NCBI RefSeq assembly: GCF_030124325.1
Contig: NZ_JASKLR010000038.1
Coordinates: forward strand, 1-33,259
DNA: 33,259 nucleotides
Reading direction: 5' to 3'
Source of the DNA: Sinorhizobium sp. 8-89
GTDB lineage: Bacteria > Pseudomonadota > Alphaproteobacteria > Rhizobiales > Rhizobiaceae
Of this stretch, positions 1 through 7,995 are shown one piece after another. The position numbers were made by a program, and so were the translations under genes. Under the pieces are notes generated by a model, which saw only the letters and a program-made list of their open reading frames with translations, searched no databases and was not told the origin of the DNA. Numbering within the stretch: position 1 is the stretch's first letter; every line of letters starts with the position of its first letter.

Positions 1-300
1 GCTGTGGTAGGTGGCGGCGCCGCTTGCATCAGTCACCCAGATCATCACCGGCGCATCGTCGGCGATGGCCCTGAAACGCGCCTCGCTCTCCTTGACGGCC
101 TCCAACGCTCTGCGGCGGTCATCGACATTTTCGACGATCCCGACCCAACGATCGCACCGTCTTGGTCCTTTCGTGCAGCAGCACGATTGCGGAACCAACG
201 ATAGCATCCCTCTGCGGTTGCCAAACGGAATTCGACGTCGAGCGGTTCCCCAGTCAGAAGCGATCTCGACCACAGCCGCTGGACCTCATCAAGGAAGAGA
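1..300 (-). pseudogene. PAS-domain sensor kinase fragment, frameshifted and cut by window edge
   Basis: Read on the minus strand, roughly 290 down to 1, this translates into a PAS/PAC module of the kind found in rhizobial multi-PAS histidine kinases. The part from about 285 to 130 gives LDVEFRLATAEGCYRWF and then AARKDQDGAIV. After a one-base frame change near 130 the next frame gives RWVGIVENVDDRRRALE, then ESEARFRAIADDAPVMIWVTD up to the window edge. Both halves fit the PAS pattern of a YRWF strand, an RDxDG turn, a WVG strand and the linker into the next PAS domain. The frame change and the lack of a recognisable N-terminus make it a remnant. The kinase domain would lie outside the window, so a longer gene with a sequencing error is possible. 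No partner regulator is adjacent. Confidence 0.6.
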
Positions 301-1134
301 TGCTGGCGACGCGGTTGTGACCGTCCGGGGGCGAAACTCAGTCATCCCCACAAGCGGAGGAGCGCGTTTGTCCCTTGGCGACAACGCCCTGACAAGGGCG
401 TGAACCCAAGTCCTGTCCAGTTGAAATGGAGATTTAGTTTAAGGGCAGCTCGGGTGCATAGACTTGACCCGTCTGTCCAGTCACGCTTTGTCGGCTTGGA
501 CACTAAGTTCGTCAGAAGGCACTCCGCTATTCCGGTATTCCTTTGCTTAAAAGTGGTGTTCTGGTTTGGCACGGTAGTTGCTTAGATAAAGGCAGCCCTC
601 CCGCAAGAACGACCGGAGTTCCGCCATGCAGACCCGCCGAACAGGCATTTACCACCCGAAGTTCCGGTGTTCAGTGCATCGTCAGAGGTAATCACGCCGC
701 GCTCCTACCCAGTTCTGACAATTCGATCGCTCTGAAGCAAAGGACAACAACATGCTCCAAACATACGTGCAGTCGCCGAACGGCCGAACGGGGAGCCGCC
801 CAACAGCAGCGCGAAGTCGGTCCATCGACAGCGGTGGCGTGCGCCGAACGCAACTCCAATGTCTCACCAATGTCTCACAAGGGGCATCAGAGGCGGCGAG
901 GCCCAGGTTCGGCACGGAGGCGATGCACGAAACACGTGGTCAGCTGATGAAGCGCATCCTCGCCGGATGCGTGGTCACTTCCTGTTTCTGGAAAAGAGAA
1001 CATTTCGAAGGGCACACTCGACCACCCTTGGAGGAAGGATCAGGCCGGGGCAAATTCCGAGCGGATGTCGATCTCCTTCGGAAAGGCACCTTTTGACAGG
1101 TCGCGAGCTCGTGCTTTCAATGGGGGCAAATAAG
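301..1134. other. Long gene-poor leader upstream of the CoA-ligase gene
   Basis: I see no convincing gene here. The stretch holds a sigma-54 promoter (567-582) and, upstream of it, an imperfect NifA-type site. It also has a 12-base match at 416-427 (TCCAGTTGAAAT) that differs at one position from the VirG vir-box consensus TNCAATTGAAAY. A 21-codon frame starts at 625 just after the promoter, but it has a poor ribosome binding site and no recognisable product. The frame of the ligase gene stays open upstream to about 859, but its translation there is arginine-rich and unlike any ligase N-terminus. Confidence 0.5.
567..582 (+). promoter_or_regulatory. Sigma-54 (RpoN) -24/-12 promoter
   Basis: TGGCAC at 567-572, a five-base spacer and TTGCT at 578-582 match the RpoN consensus TGGCAC-N5-TTGCW at every fixed position. 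Transcription would start near 594 and run towards the ligase/ThDP pair. Upstream at 489-504 lies TGT-N10-ACT, one base from the NifA site TGT-N10-ACA, about 97 bases before the expected start. That is the usual NifA distance. The untranslated leader would be about 540 bases, which is long, so a second promoter closer to the ligase gene is possible. Confidence 0.65.
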
Positions 1135-2703
1135 ATGAGCCAAATCGCACATCTTGGCGAGGTTTTGGGGACATACGCCCGCGTCTTCCCTGACAAGATC
1201 GGAGCACGCGATCTTGACAGGGAATTGACCTACCGAGCCTGGAACGACAGAGCTTGCCGCCTCGCCAACGCGCTTGTCGGCATGGGGCTTGCCAAGGGCG
1301 ACCGGGTGTGCGTGCTGGCCTATAACTGCCTGGAGTGGGTGGAGATCTATGCAGCGACCGCCAAGGCTGGCTTGATCGCGGTACCGATTAATTTTCGCCT
1401 CGTCGGACCGGAGATTCTATACCTCATTGAGGACTGTCAGGCGCGGGTTCTGATCGTTCAGGACGAGTTGCTCGGCTCGATCGAGCCCGTGCGGGCGGAC
1501 CTTCCGCTTCCGGCGAGCAACTTCGTCATTTTCGGCGAGCACACCCGAATCGCGGGCTATCGCGCCTACGAGGACCTGATCGCCGCCGCGAGTGATTCCG
1601 CGACTTCGATTAATATTTCTACCGATGATCCATCGACGCTGATGTACACGTCGGGCACGACGGGCAAGCCGAAAGGCGCGGTCCGCAATCACGGCAGCAG
1701 CGCAATCATGGCGCTCGTGGCAGACGTTGAGTTGACACTGACCGCGAGAGACACCGCGCTACTGGCGATGCCGATGTGTCACGCCAATTCGCTGTTCCTT
1801 CTGGGAGCTTTTGCTTACTGCGGCGCGGCCTGCACAATCTACAGCAGGAAGAAGTTCGATCCCGAGCACCTCGTCCACACTCTTGCACAAGGCGGCGCGA
1901 CCTTCACTTCACTGGTCCCAACGCATTACATCATGATGCTTGGACTCCCTTCAGCCGTGCGACGGCGGTACAATCTCGACGCCGTAACGAAGCTGATGAT
2001 CTCGTCCGCGCCGGCCCATCGTGACACCAAGCTGGCGATCATGGACTACTTCCGGAATGCCGGGCTCTACGAGCTTTATGGATCGACCGAAGCGGGCATG
2101 GTTACCATACTGCACCCCGACGAGCAGCTTTCGAATCTCGGCTCGGTAGGGAGAGAATGCATCGGTTCGCGAAGAATCAAGCTGCTCGATCCCCTCGGCA
2201 ACGAGGTACCGGACGGAGAGGCGGGCGAGCTCTATTCCTGCAATCCTTACACATTCGACGGCTACTGGAACCTGCCTGAAAAGACTAGGGAGGCTTTTCG
2301 GGGGGACTACTGCACAGTCGGAGATCTCGCTCGCCGCGACGAGGATGGATACATCTATCTGATCGATCGTAAGAGCAACATGATTATCTCGGGCGGAGAG
2401 AACGTCTATCCAGCCGAAGTGGAGGGCGTACTCGGCGGGCATCCCAAGGTCAAACACATCGCTGTGATGGCAGTCCCAGACGAAAAATGGGGCGAGCGGG
2501 TGCATGCCGTTATCGTTCTCCAAGACGGCCAGGCCCCCACCCCGGACGAAATCCTGGACTGGTGCAAAAGCCGGATCGCCGGCCACAAGCGGCCGAGATC
2601 GATTTCATTCATCCGCGAGGATGAGATGCCGATGACAGCAACGGGCAAGATCCTGCATCGCCTGCTGCATACCCGCAACCCCGCCGGAAGCTGCTATCGT
2701 TGA
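1135..2703 (+). CDS. Acyl-CoA synthetase (AMP-binding, ANL superfamily)
   Basis: This 522-residue enzyme would activate a carboxylic acid with ATP to an acyl-adenylate and then transfer it to CoA. The A3 phosphate loop YTSGTTGKPKG is at residues 171-181. YELYGSTEAG forms the A5 motif, GDLARRDEDGYIYLIDRKSN covers the A7/A8 hinge, GGENVYPAEVE follows, and TATGKILHR near the C-terminus carries the catalytic A10 lysine (about residue 505). The length is normal for the family. I chose the ATG at 1135 because it has GGGGG 9-14 bases upstream and begins where family members begin. An ATG at 1120 is the alternative. The stop lies 16 bases before the ThDP enzyme start, so the two are probably co-transcribed. 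The substrate cannot be read from the sequence. The ThDP neighbour suggests a 2-hydroxy or 2-oxo acid (inference). Confidence 0.9.
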   Translation: MSQIAHLGEVLGTYARVFPDKIGARDLDRELTYRAWNDRACRLANALVGMGLAKGDRVCVLAYNCLEWVEIYAATAKAGLIAVPINFRLVGPEILYLIEDCQARVLIVQDELLGSIEPVRADLPLPASNFVIFGEHTRIAGYRAYEDLIAAASDSATSINISTDDPSTLMYTSGTTGKPKGAVRNHGSSAIMALVADVELTLTARDTALLAMPMCHANSLFLLGAFAYCGAACTIYSRKKFDPEHLVHTLAQGGATFTSLVPTHYIMMLGLPSAVRRRYNLDAVTKLMISSAPAHRDTKLAIMDYFRNAGLYELYGSTEAGMVTILHPDEQLSNLGSVGRECIGSRRIKLLDPLGNEVPDGEAGELYSCNPYTFDGYWNLPEKTREAFRGDYCTVGDLARRDEDGYIYLIDRKSNMIISGGENVYPAEVEGVLGGHPKVKHIAVMAVPDEKWGERVHAVIVLQDGQAPTPDEILDWCKSRIAGHKRPRSISFIREDEMPMTATGKILHRLLHTRNPAGSCYR

Positions 2704-2719
2704 TCCTAGGACTGTCAGA

Positions 2720-4435
2720 ATGCAAGACTTTAATGCGGATAAACTCTCCTGCGCCGCTTGGATTGCTCGATTTCTGAAGGAGCGCGGCATCGATCGAATT
2801 TTCGGTCTTCAGGGCGGGCACATTCAGCCGATCTGGGATCATATCGCCAAGTTGGGTCTCCGTATAATCGACGTCCGCGACGAGGGCGCGGCGGTACACA
2901 TGGCACATGCCCATGCTGAACTGAGTGGGCAATTCGGGGTGGCCATGGTCACCGCCGGCCCGGGTGTGACAAACACCGTAACCGCCATGGCGAATGCTGC
3001 ACTTGGTCGCGCACCGGTGCTGCTGATCGCCGGCTGCACGCCGCGCCCGCAAGCCAATATGGGGCCGCTGCAGGACATTCCACACGTAGAGATTTTGCGG
3101 CCGGTGACCCGTTCCGCCCGCACTGCGCGCGTACCTGAACAGGTCATCCGAGAACTCGACGAAGCGGTGGCACGGGCGACGGGCGATGGCGGCGAGCCCG
3201 GCCCCGTCTATATTGAGATACCGACGGATGTGCTGCGCACCAGGGTTCCGCTGCAACTGGTGCTGGACGAATGGCTCAAGCCGAAAACGCCGCGTCTCCT
3301 GCGGCCCGATCCCGACGAAGTCAACCAGGCAGCCGCCATCTTCTGGTCGGCGCGGCGTCCGCTCGTCATCACCGGGCGCGGTGCACGGCGCGCCGGGTCT
3401 CAGTTGGTCCGCTTGCTCGACGCTACAGGCGCCCTCTATCTCGACACACAGGAAAGCCGCGGACTTATTCCCCCCGAACATCCGTCAATCGTCGCTGCCA
3501 TGCGGGCAGCGGCGATGACGGAAGCCGATGTCGTCCTTTCGATCGGGCGCAAGCTGGACTACCAGCTGGGCTACGGCTCGCCGGCCGTGTTTCCGGCTGC
3601 ACGCTTCATCCGCATTGCCGACAGTCCCAGCGAACTCATAGACAACCGGCGCGGCCAACCGGAAATGCTGGCCTCGCCGCATCTGGCGCTTGAGGCCATG
3701 CTCGATGCCGCAGAGAACCGGCAGTCGGCAATCGACCGGGACTGGGCCGACCGGTTGCGTCGAGCACACGAAGAGCGAATTGCTGCCGGACGCGCCGCCT
3801 CACTGACGACGACCGCGGACGGAAAGATACACCCGAAAGCCATCTTTACGGCCATCGCTGAGGTGGCCGATCCAGACTACATCGGAGTTGCCGATGGAGG
3901 CGACCTGCTGAGCTTCGCAAGGACCGGCCTTCAGTCAAACATCTACATGGATGCTGGCGCCTTCGGCTGCCTCGGCGTCGGCGTACCTTTCGCGGTCGCC
4001 GCCGCACTGGCCATGCCGGATCGGCAGGTAATCTCGGTAAACGGGGACGGCGCCTTCGGCATCAACGCCATGGAATTGGATACTGCCGTGAGGCACAATG
4101 CCAAGGCCGTCTTCATCGTCTCCAACAATGCAGCCTGGAACATCGAGCGTCTCGATCAGGAGATGAATTATGGTGGTCGCGTCATCGGGACCACGCTGCG
4201 ACACTCGGACTATGCAGGGCTGGCGCGGGCGCTCGGCGCATATGGTGAGCGGGTAGAGAACGCTGACGACTTGCCTGCGGCACTGAATAGAGCGTTACAG
4301 AACGCACCGGCATTGATCGATGTCGTCACTTCCCAGACAATTATCTCTTCGGATGCGCAGAAGGGGCTCGGTTTTGCCCCGGATTTCCAGCCTTTGACGG
4401 CTTGGGATGAGGCGGAACGAAAGAGGCGTAGGTGA
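2720..4435 (+). CDS. ThDP-dependent lyase/decarboxylase (acetolactate synthase-like)
   Basis: A 571-residue member of the thiamine-diphosphate family that includes acetolactate synthase, benzaldehyde lyase, oxalyl-CoA decarboxylase and 2-hydroxyacyl-CoA lyase. The N-terminal pyrimidine-binding domain has the cofactor-activating glutamate in RDEGAAVHMA (about residue 55), then VTAGPGVTNTVTAMANA and the LQDIPHVEILRPVTR segment. The C-terminal domain has the diphosphate/Mg motif GDGAFGINAMELDTA, ending in SNNAAWN (residues about 442-475). The N-terminal FGLQGGHIQPIWDHI resembles benzaldehyde-lyase-type enzymes more than anabolic acetolactate synthase, and no regulatory subunit follows. The CoA ligase directly upstream makes a 2-hydroxyacyl-CoA or oxalyl-CoA cleaving role plausible (inference). 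The gene looks intact. Confidence 0.85.
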   Translation: MQDFNADKLSCAAWIARFLKERGIDRIFGLQGGHIQPIWDHIAKLGLRIIDVRDEGAAVHMAHAHAELSGQFGVAMVTAGPGVTNTVTAMANAALGRAPVLLIAGCTPRPQANMGPLQDIPHVEILRPVTRSARTARVPEQVIRELDEAVARATGDGGEPGPVYIEIPTDVLRTRVPLQLVLDEWLKPKTPRLLRPDPDEVNQAAAIFWSARRPLVITGRGARRAGSQLVRLLDATGALYLDTQESRGLIPPEHPSIVAAMRAAAMTEADVVLSIGRKLDYQLGYGSPAVFPAARFIRIADSPSELIDNRRGQPEMLASPHLALEAMLDAAENRQSAIDRDWADRLRRAHEERIAAGRAASLTTTADGKIHPKAIFTAIAEVADPDYIGVADGGDLLSFARTGLQSNIYMDAGAFGCLGVGVPFAVAAALAMPDRQVISVNGDGAFGINAMELDTAVRHNAKAVFIVSNNAAWNIERLDQEMNYGGRVIGTTLRHSDYAGLARALGAYGERVENADDLPAALNRALQNAPALIDVVTSQTIISSDAQKGLGFAPDFQPLTAWDEAERKRRR

Positions 4436-4511
4436 GGTCGACCCTAACTAGGAAGCCGAAAAAAGCTTCATAATGCCGGCCGTAGAGTCAATGCACCTAG
4501 TTTAGGTTGCC

Positions 4512-4875
4512 CTACATCGGTACGCTGGCGCGGCTGAGAAAACCTAGGCCCATCGCGGGTATGCGAATGGTCAGCTCATAAGGTTCCTGTGTCTGGACGT
4601 GACGCACATAATCCAGCCGCGCAAGCGATGGGCCGGCAGAAATTCCGCTGCTCTCTCCGGGTCCATAGACGACGTATGGTCTCAAGCCGACACTCCCCAC
4701 GCCACAATCAGCCGCATAGACGCGCGCTATCCCTTCCACAGCCAGCTTAGTTACGCCGTAGAGAGTCAGCGATTCGGGATGCACTGCATCGAAGGTTCCA
4801 AATACGCCCGCAGAACTCAGATCTGCGACCGAAGCACCTGTGGAGCGCGCAGCCTCAAAGACGTTTTCCCCGCAT
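4512..4875 (-). pseudogene. NAD-dependent sugar epimerase/dehydratase fragment
   Basis: On the minus strand the translation contains SSAGVFGTFDAVHPESLTLYG followed by VTKLAVEGIARVYAAD and VGLRPYVVYGPG. This is the middle of an extended short-chain dehydrogenase/epimerase: the SSAGVFG strand, the catalytic YxxxK (YGVTK) and the RPYVVYGPG strand. The N-terminal Rossmann motif is missing. The upstream frame is unrelated sequence that overlaps the methyltransferase remnant on the other strand. The C-terminus decays soon after the GPG segment and ends at 4512. It is a dead fragment, probably left by a rearrangement that joined it to the neighbouring methyltransferase piece. Confidence 0.7.
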
Positions 4876-5330
4876 CTGGCTAAGCCAGGCTCCGTCGGAG
4901 GTCTTTCCACACAAGGAGGGCCAAGTCTTGGCTGGCGAAGGCTGATCAAGTCCTTGCCGACGGCGTCGCGGGTTCTGGATCTTGGCTGCGGGACCGGAGT
5001 CCCAACCGCGCGTCGGTTGCTGGATGCCGGTTTGGAGGTCGTAGGTGTCGATCTGTCTGCCATGATAGTGAACCTCGCCCGCGAGTATGTTCCGCGACGC
5101 TCCATCAACTGGACCTTGCCGACTTGCAACCCGGTGGCCCGCGGACCTCGGTCGGTTCCATGCGATTGCGGCGTTCTTCTCGCTGCTGATACTTCCACGA
5201 GTGGAGATTCCCCTCGCGCTACTGGCACTCCGTCATCTGCTCGTTCTGGGGGCTTGTTCGGCCTCTCGATGATGGAGGCGGATATCGCCCGCGTTTTGCG
5301 CATATACTGTGGCGATTCCTGAATAACGAA
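4870..5330 (+). pseudogene. SAM-dependent class I methyltransferase remnant with frameshifts
   Basis: The plus-strand translation gives SRVLDLGCGTGVPTARRLLDA and then LEVVGVDLSAMIVNLARE, the motif I glycine-rich SAM loop and the following acidic strand of a class I methyltransferase. After about 5095 the frame is lost. A second frame (about 5160-5270) continues with FHAIAAFFSLLILPRVEIPLA and LRHLLVLGACSAS, which matches motifs IV-V. A third frame resumes with GGLFGLSMMEADIARV. At least two frame changes are therefore present and the C-terminal third is missing. It faces the epimerase fragment and overlaps it slightly, suggesting a junction of unrelated pieces. It is not a functional enzyme as read. 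Confidence 0.7.
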
Positions 5331-5364
5331 AACGGAGTGCACCGTCCCAAAATTCGGGTTGCCC

Positions 5365-5378
5365 TTGATCGACGTCAA
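5365..5378. promoter_or_regulatory. FixK/FnrN-type anaerobox candidate
   Basis: TTGATCGACGTCAA fits the degenerate FNR/FixK operator TTGAY-N4-RTCAA at all fixed positions, and the dyad extends to CCTTGA-N6-TCAAGG. It lies 211 bases before the EgtD-like gene, farther than usual for an activator site unless transcription starts near 5420. A chance match is possible because it sits at the tail of a decayed gene. Confidence 0.35.
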
Positions 5379-5588
5379 GGAGTGCTCCTTCCAATCCTGT
5401 AACCTCTCCTCTCAACGCGCTCATCGGCGTTTGCGCCGCGTTTCTGCTGTGACGAGCAGGCCGCGCTGTGGCGGGTTTCTTGGATCGAAGACGGCATACG
5501 CGGACTACGCGCACCACCGTCGTTTGCGGCGGTAGGTGACCCATCTGGGGAATCCGACGAGCTGCTAAAGGATCAAGAGGAGAACAGT

Positions 5589-6614
5589 TTGAGCTTTCTT
5601 GCAACGAGTTTGCAGCTGTTTCAGCAAAAATATGCGCCAGACTTAGGCCCTGAACAATACGCTCACCACACTGGAGTTGACCGGAATGGCAATTCAATGA
5701 GTGGCGCATTGTTATGGGGTAAGGCTGAAGCTCAGAGGATCAGTAATGCGCTCGTCACTGGCACAACCAATATGGTGGATGCTGAGCTCAAGTTGGCCCA
5801 AAAACTTCACGAGAGAGTGAGAGATTATGTTCAATGGCATCACCAGGATGAACGCTGTCGTAAAGGGGTGTCGGTTCTGGAGTATGGGCCCGGAACAGTG
5901 CGGGCCTTCCAACGGAAAACGCTTCCCCTTGTAACAGGCCTGCGCGGCGAGACCTCACGTTGCACGCTGGTCGACCGGTCGAAAGAGTTCCTCGGGGATA
6001 TAGCGCAATTGTCGTCTGCTTTCGGGTTGAAAATCGAATTCATACGCGACGATATATTCTCCGGGCGACGCTATTTTCCCGACGATGAAGCGGCATTCGT
6101 TGTCATGTTTGGTCGGACATTTGGAAACCTTGCCGCCTCGATAAGTGATACGCCCCCAGTGGAGGCGGTCGTCGAGGCGCTGAAGAAGATATCGAATAGC
6201 GCGAAGCGATGCTGGGTTGCGATCTCAATTGGCTCTGATCTGAGGAGGGATGTCGCGAAGTCCTACTATGAAGCGCATCCTGAATTTCAGCTAAACGTGT
6301 TCTACAGAATGAAAGCAGAGCTGCCCGTCGACGCCAATTTCGATCCAGAGGGATTTGAGTATGAGGCGGATATAAGAGGTGATGACCAATTTATGCAAGT
6401 CATACATACTGGGGTTGTCAAAAGGAATTTGACTTTTTGCCTTGGTGGCAAAGAGATTATACTGTTAAGTGGTGATCGCCTGCATCTAAAGAACTCGTTT
6501 TCTTTTTCTGAGTTGTTCTTCAAAAAATGTGCACGCCGAGCGGGGCTTGTCTCGATCGATGTGCTCTCAGACAATGCCGGCTCAGACATTCACGTGTTGG
6601 AGAAGGTGAATTAA
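5589..6614 (+). CDS. EgtD-like SAM methyltransferase (histidine-specific methyltransferase family)
   Basis: This 341-residue protein resembles the family of EgtD, the enzyme that trimethylates the alpha-amine of histidine in ergothioneine synthesis. The N-terminal half has a SAM loop in SVLEYGPGTVRAF and an acidic strand in CTLVDRSKEFL, followed by IEFIRDDIF. The C-terminal half has the EgtD-type run of FQLNVFYRMKAELPVDANFD, FEYEADI, VIHTGVV and the acidic-aromatic tail LKNSFSFSELFFKKCARRAGL. It starts with TTG at 5589, five bases after AGGAGA (5578-5583), an unusual start with a strong ribosome binding site. No EgtB sulfoxide synthase or EgtC neighbour is present, so ergothioneine production is not supported and the acceptor may not be histidine. 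The base composition is lower in GC than the neighbouring ligase, suggesting separate acquisition. Confidence 0.75.
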   Translation: MSFLATSLQLFQQKYAPDLGPEQYAHHTGVDRNGNSMSGALLWGKAEAQRISNALVTGTTNMVDAELKLAQKLHERVRDYVQWHHQDERCRKGVSVLEYGPGTVRAFQRKTLPLVTGLRGETSRCTLVDRSKEFLGDIAQLSSAFGLKIEFIRDDIFSGRRYFPDDEAAFVVMFGRTFGNLAASISDTPPVEAVVEALKKISNSAKRCWVAISIGSDLRRDVAKSYYEAHPEFQLNVFYRMKAELPVDANFDPEGFEYEADIRGDDQFMQVIHTGVVKRNLTFCLGGKEIILLSGDRLHLKNSFSFSELFFKKCARRAGLVSIDVLSDNAGSDIHVLEKVN

Positions 6615-7460
6615 AGCAAGGATAGAAAATGACCAGGTGTTGTCGTGAGACAATATAGCGACGATCGTAAGGCCCGGTGCCGTAAAATAGCAAGAAGCAG
6701 CCAGCTGTATGTCCCCTAGGTTACGGCAATAAAACAATCTAGTTGTGCGAGCTCCTTTCAGCAGGGGAATTCGCGGGTGTGAGCTGGACAGCGATGAAGC
6801 AGCTTCTTTTCGCCCGCATCACGAAGGAAAACGACCACGCTCTGCGTCAGCGGCAGTGTCACGTGTCAGCCGGACGGTTCCGCCACCGCTGCCAGAACCT
6901 GAAACATGCCTCGAGCGCTTCCCCACAGGCGAGGTGCCGGTCAGGCAGCGTCATTGGGCGGCTCTGCACGATTTTAAAGTTCCGTCCACTGTCCGTCGCA
7001 GGTCCACCCAATAGACCGTCGCAATCGTGCGCTCTCGCACCTTGAACCATTCATGACAGCTTTTCTCATCCAGCTTCCCCAGCACGAAGTTCGGCCAAGG
7101 CTCGCATCATCGTCGCTGTCAATTCCGGCAGCGCTATTCATGCAGGCGGTTATGACCATGCTCAGTGCCTTTGAGCGGTAGCCGACAATTCTGTCGGCTT
7201 TGCCGATTTACTTACAGGGGCCTTGCCGGCGTCGCCAGGTGCTCGGAACCCCCAAAACTAGATTTTCGCGCAGGCCTGTCTCGCTTTTCTGTCCATTCAC
7301 TCCGAGCGGCCCGACGGTGAGTATGCCGGCAGCGCCGAAAATCCTGGTTCGTTGACGGTGGAGACGCTCGCCGGCCGCCCCGGCGTCGTCGAATACGAGT
7401 GCCGTTGCGCGGGGATGCGTCAGGCGTGCGCCACGTCAATGCCGCTTGAGCCTCGTTCGA
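6615..7460. other. Gene-poor stretch with unrecognised remnants
   Basis: No intact gene is supported. Minus-strand sequence around 7100-6950 translates into a short protein-like segment (FVLGKLDEKSCHEWFKVRE, then TIATVYWVDLRR) that stops without a start. It is probably the tail of a decayed gene I cannot name. Other frames are arginine/serine-rich chance frames. Confidence 0.4.
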
Positions 7461-7476
7461 TGTCGGACAATGGACA
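7461..7476. promoter_or_regulatory. NifA upstream activator site
   Basis: TGT (7461-7463), ten bases, ACA (7474-7476): an exact TGT-N10-ACA NifA binding site. Its centre is about 80 bases before the transcription start predicted from the sigma-54 promoter at 7522-7537, close to the usual NifA spacing. The pairing with a perfect -24/-12 element makes a chance match unlikely. Confidence 0.7.
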
Positions 7477-7521
7477 TGCAAGACAGCCGCTATGTCGTTG
7501 TATCAGAAAGAGAGTTTCCTT

Positions 7522-7537
7522 TGGCACACATATTGCT
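7522..7537 (+). promoter_or_regulatory. Sigma-54 (RpoN) -24/-12 promoter
   Basis: TGGCAC (7522-7527), a five-base spacer and TTGCT (7533-7537) match the RpoN consensus exactly. With the NifA site just upstream this predicts microaerobic, bacteroid-type expression. Transcription would start near 7549 and read towards the monooxygenase gene. Confidence 0.75.
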
Positions 7538-7995
7538 TTTAGGCATTCGCAGACGCGTCACGGACCGACTTATCTCGCAAAGGTATCGAAATGCTAGCAC
7601 AATGGTTTCTGCCGGGTCCTACTTCCGATCGTCAGGGAGCGGATCGTTTCAGATGCAGAAGTAACTGGCCGGTCGAGCCGAGGCCGCACCGGCGCATTTT
7701 CCGCTGCTGTGCCCCCGCCACCGGCATGAGGGGTCGAGCAAACCCGCCCGCCGTCACGACCGTCGACTCTTTTCATAAGCGGGTTTCGCGCGCAGCAATC
7801 TTGCCGTGGCCGTGGGAGGAGTGATCGATACCGACGCGCTCAAGCGTGATTTGGATCAGATATTCGGCAAGTCTCTTGCCGAATCTTCCCTAATGCCAAT
7901 TGCGGAAACCACGCCGAAGCCGGGCAGGAAAACTTGCATTGAATGTCGCGTCTGGCGGGGTGATCCGGATTCAAGCAACAGTAGGAACCTAAATC
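7538..7995 (+). other. Long leader between NifA/sigma-54 promoter and monooxygenase
   Basis: This holds about 450 bases between the predicted transcription start and the monooxygenase start. A 77-codon frame begins with ATG at 7591 after a weak AAAGG, but its composition (arginine/proline-rich) gives no family signal, so I do not call it a gene. The frame around 7806-7890 (AVGGVIDTDALKRDLDQIFG) follows GGGAGGAG but runs into nonsense. A perfect hairpin sits at 7862-7884. Confidence 0.4.
7862..7884. repeat. Perfect 10-base inverted repeat in the leader
   Basis: ATTCGGCAAG (7862-7871), a three-base loop, then CTTGCCGAAT (7875-7884). The stem is perfect but no T-run follows, so it is not a standard terminator. 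It could be an operator or an mRNA structure in the leader of the monooxygenase gene. Confidence 0.6.

Noticed and set aside
859..1134. Upstream extension of the CoA-ligase reading frame
   Set aside because: The translation is arginine-rich without family similarity and no ribosome binding site precedes 859. Family members begin near residue 1 of the 1135 start.
1951..2586. Long minus-strand frame opposite the CoA-ligase gene
   Set aside because: It overlaps conserved ligase motifs on the other strand and shows no domain of its own.
4876..5378. Upstream half of a long minus-strand frame joined to the epimerase fragment
   Set aside because: It is the shadow of the plus-strand methyltransferase remnant. 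Only the part below 4875 has epimerase motifs.
6735..6745. AAACAATC string suggesting a nod box
   Set aside because: The rest of the 47-base nod-box pattern is absent. No nod box was found in the window.
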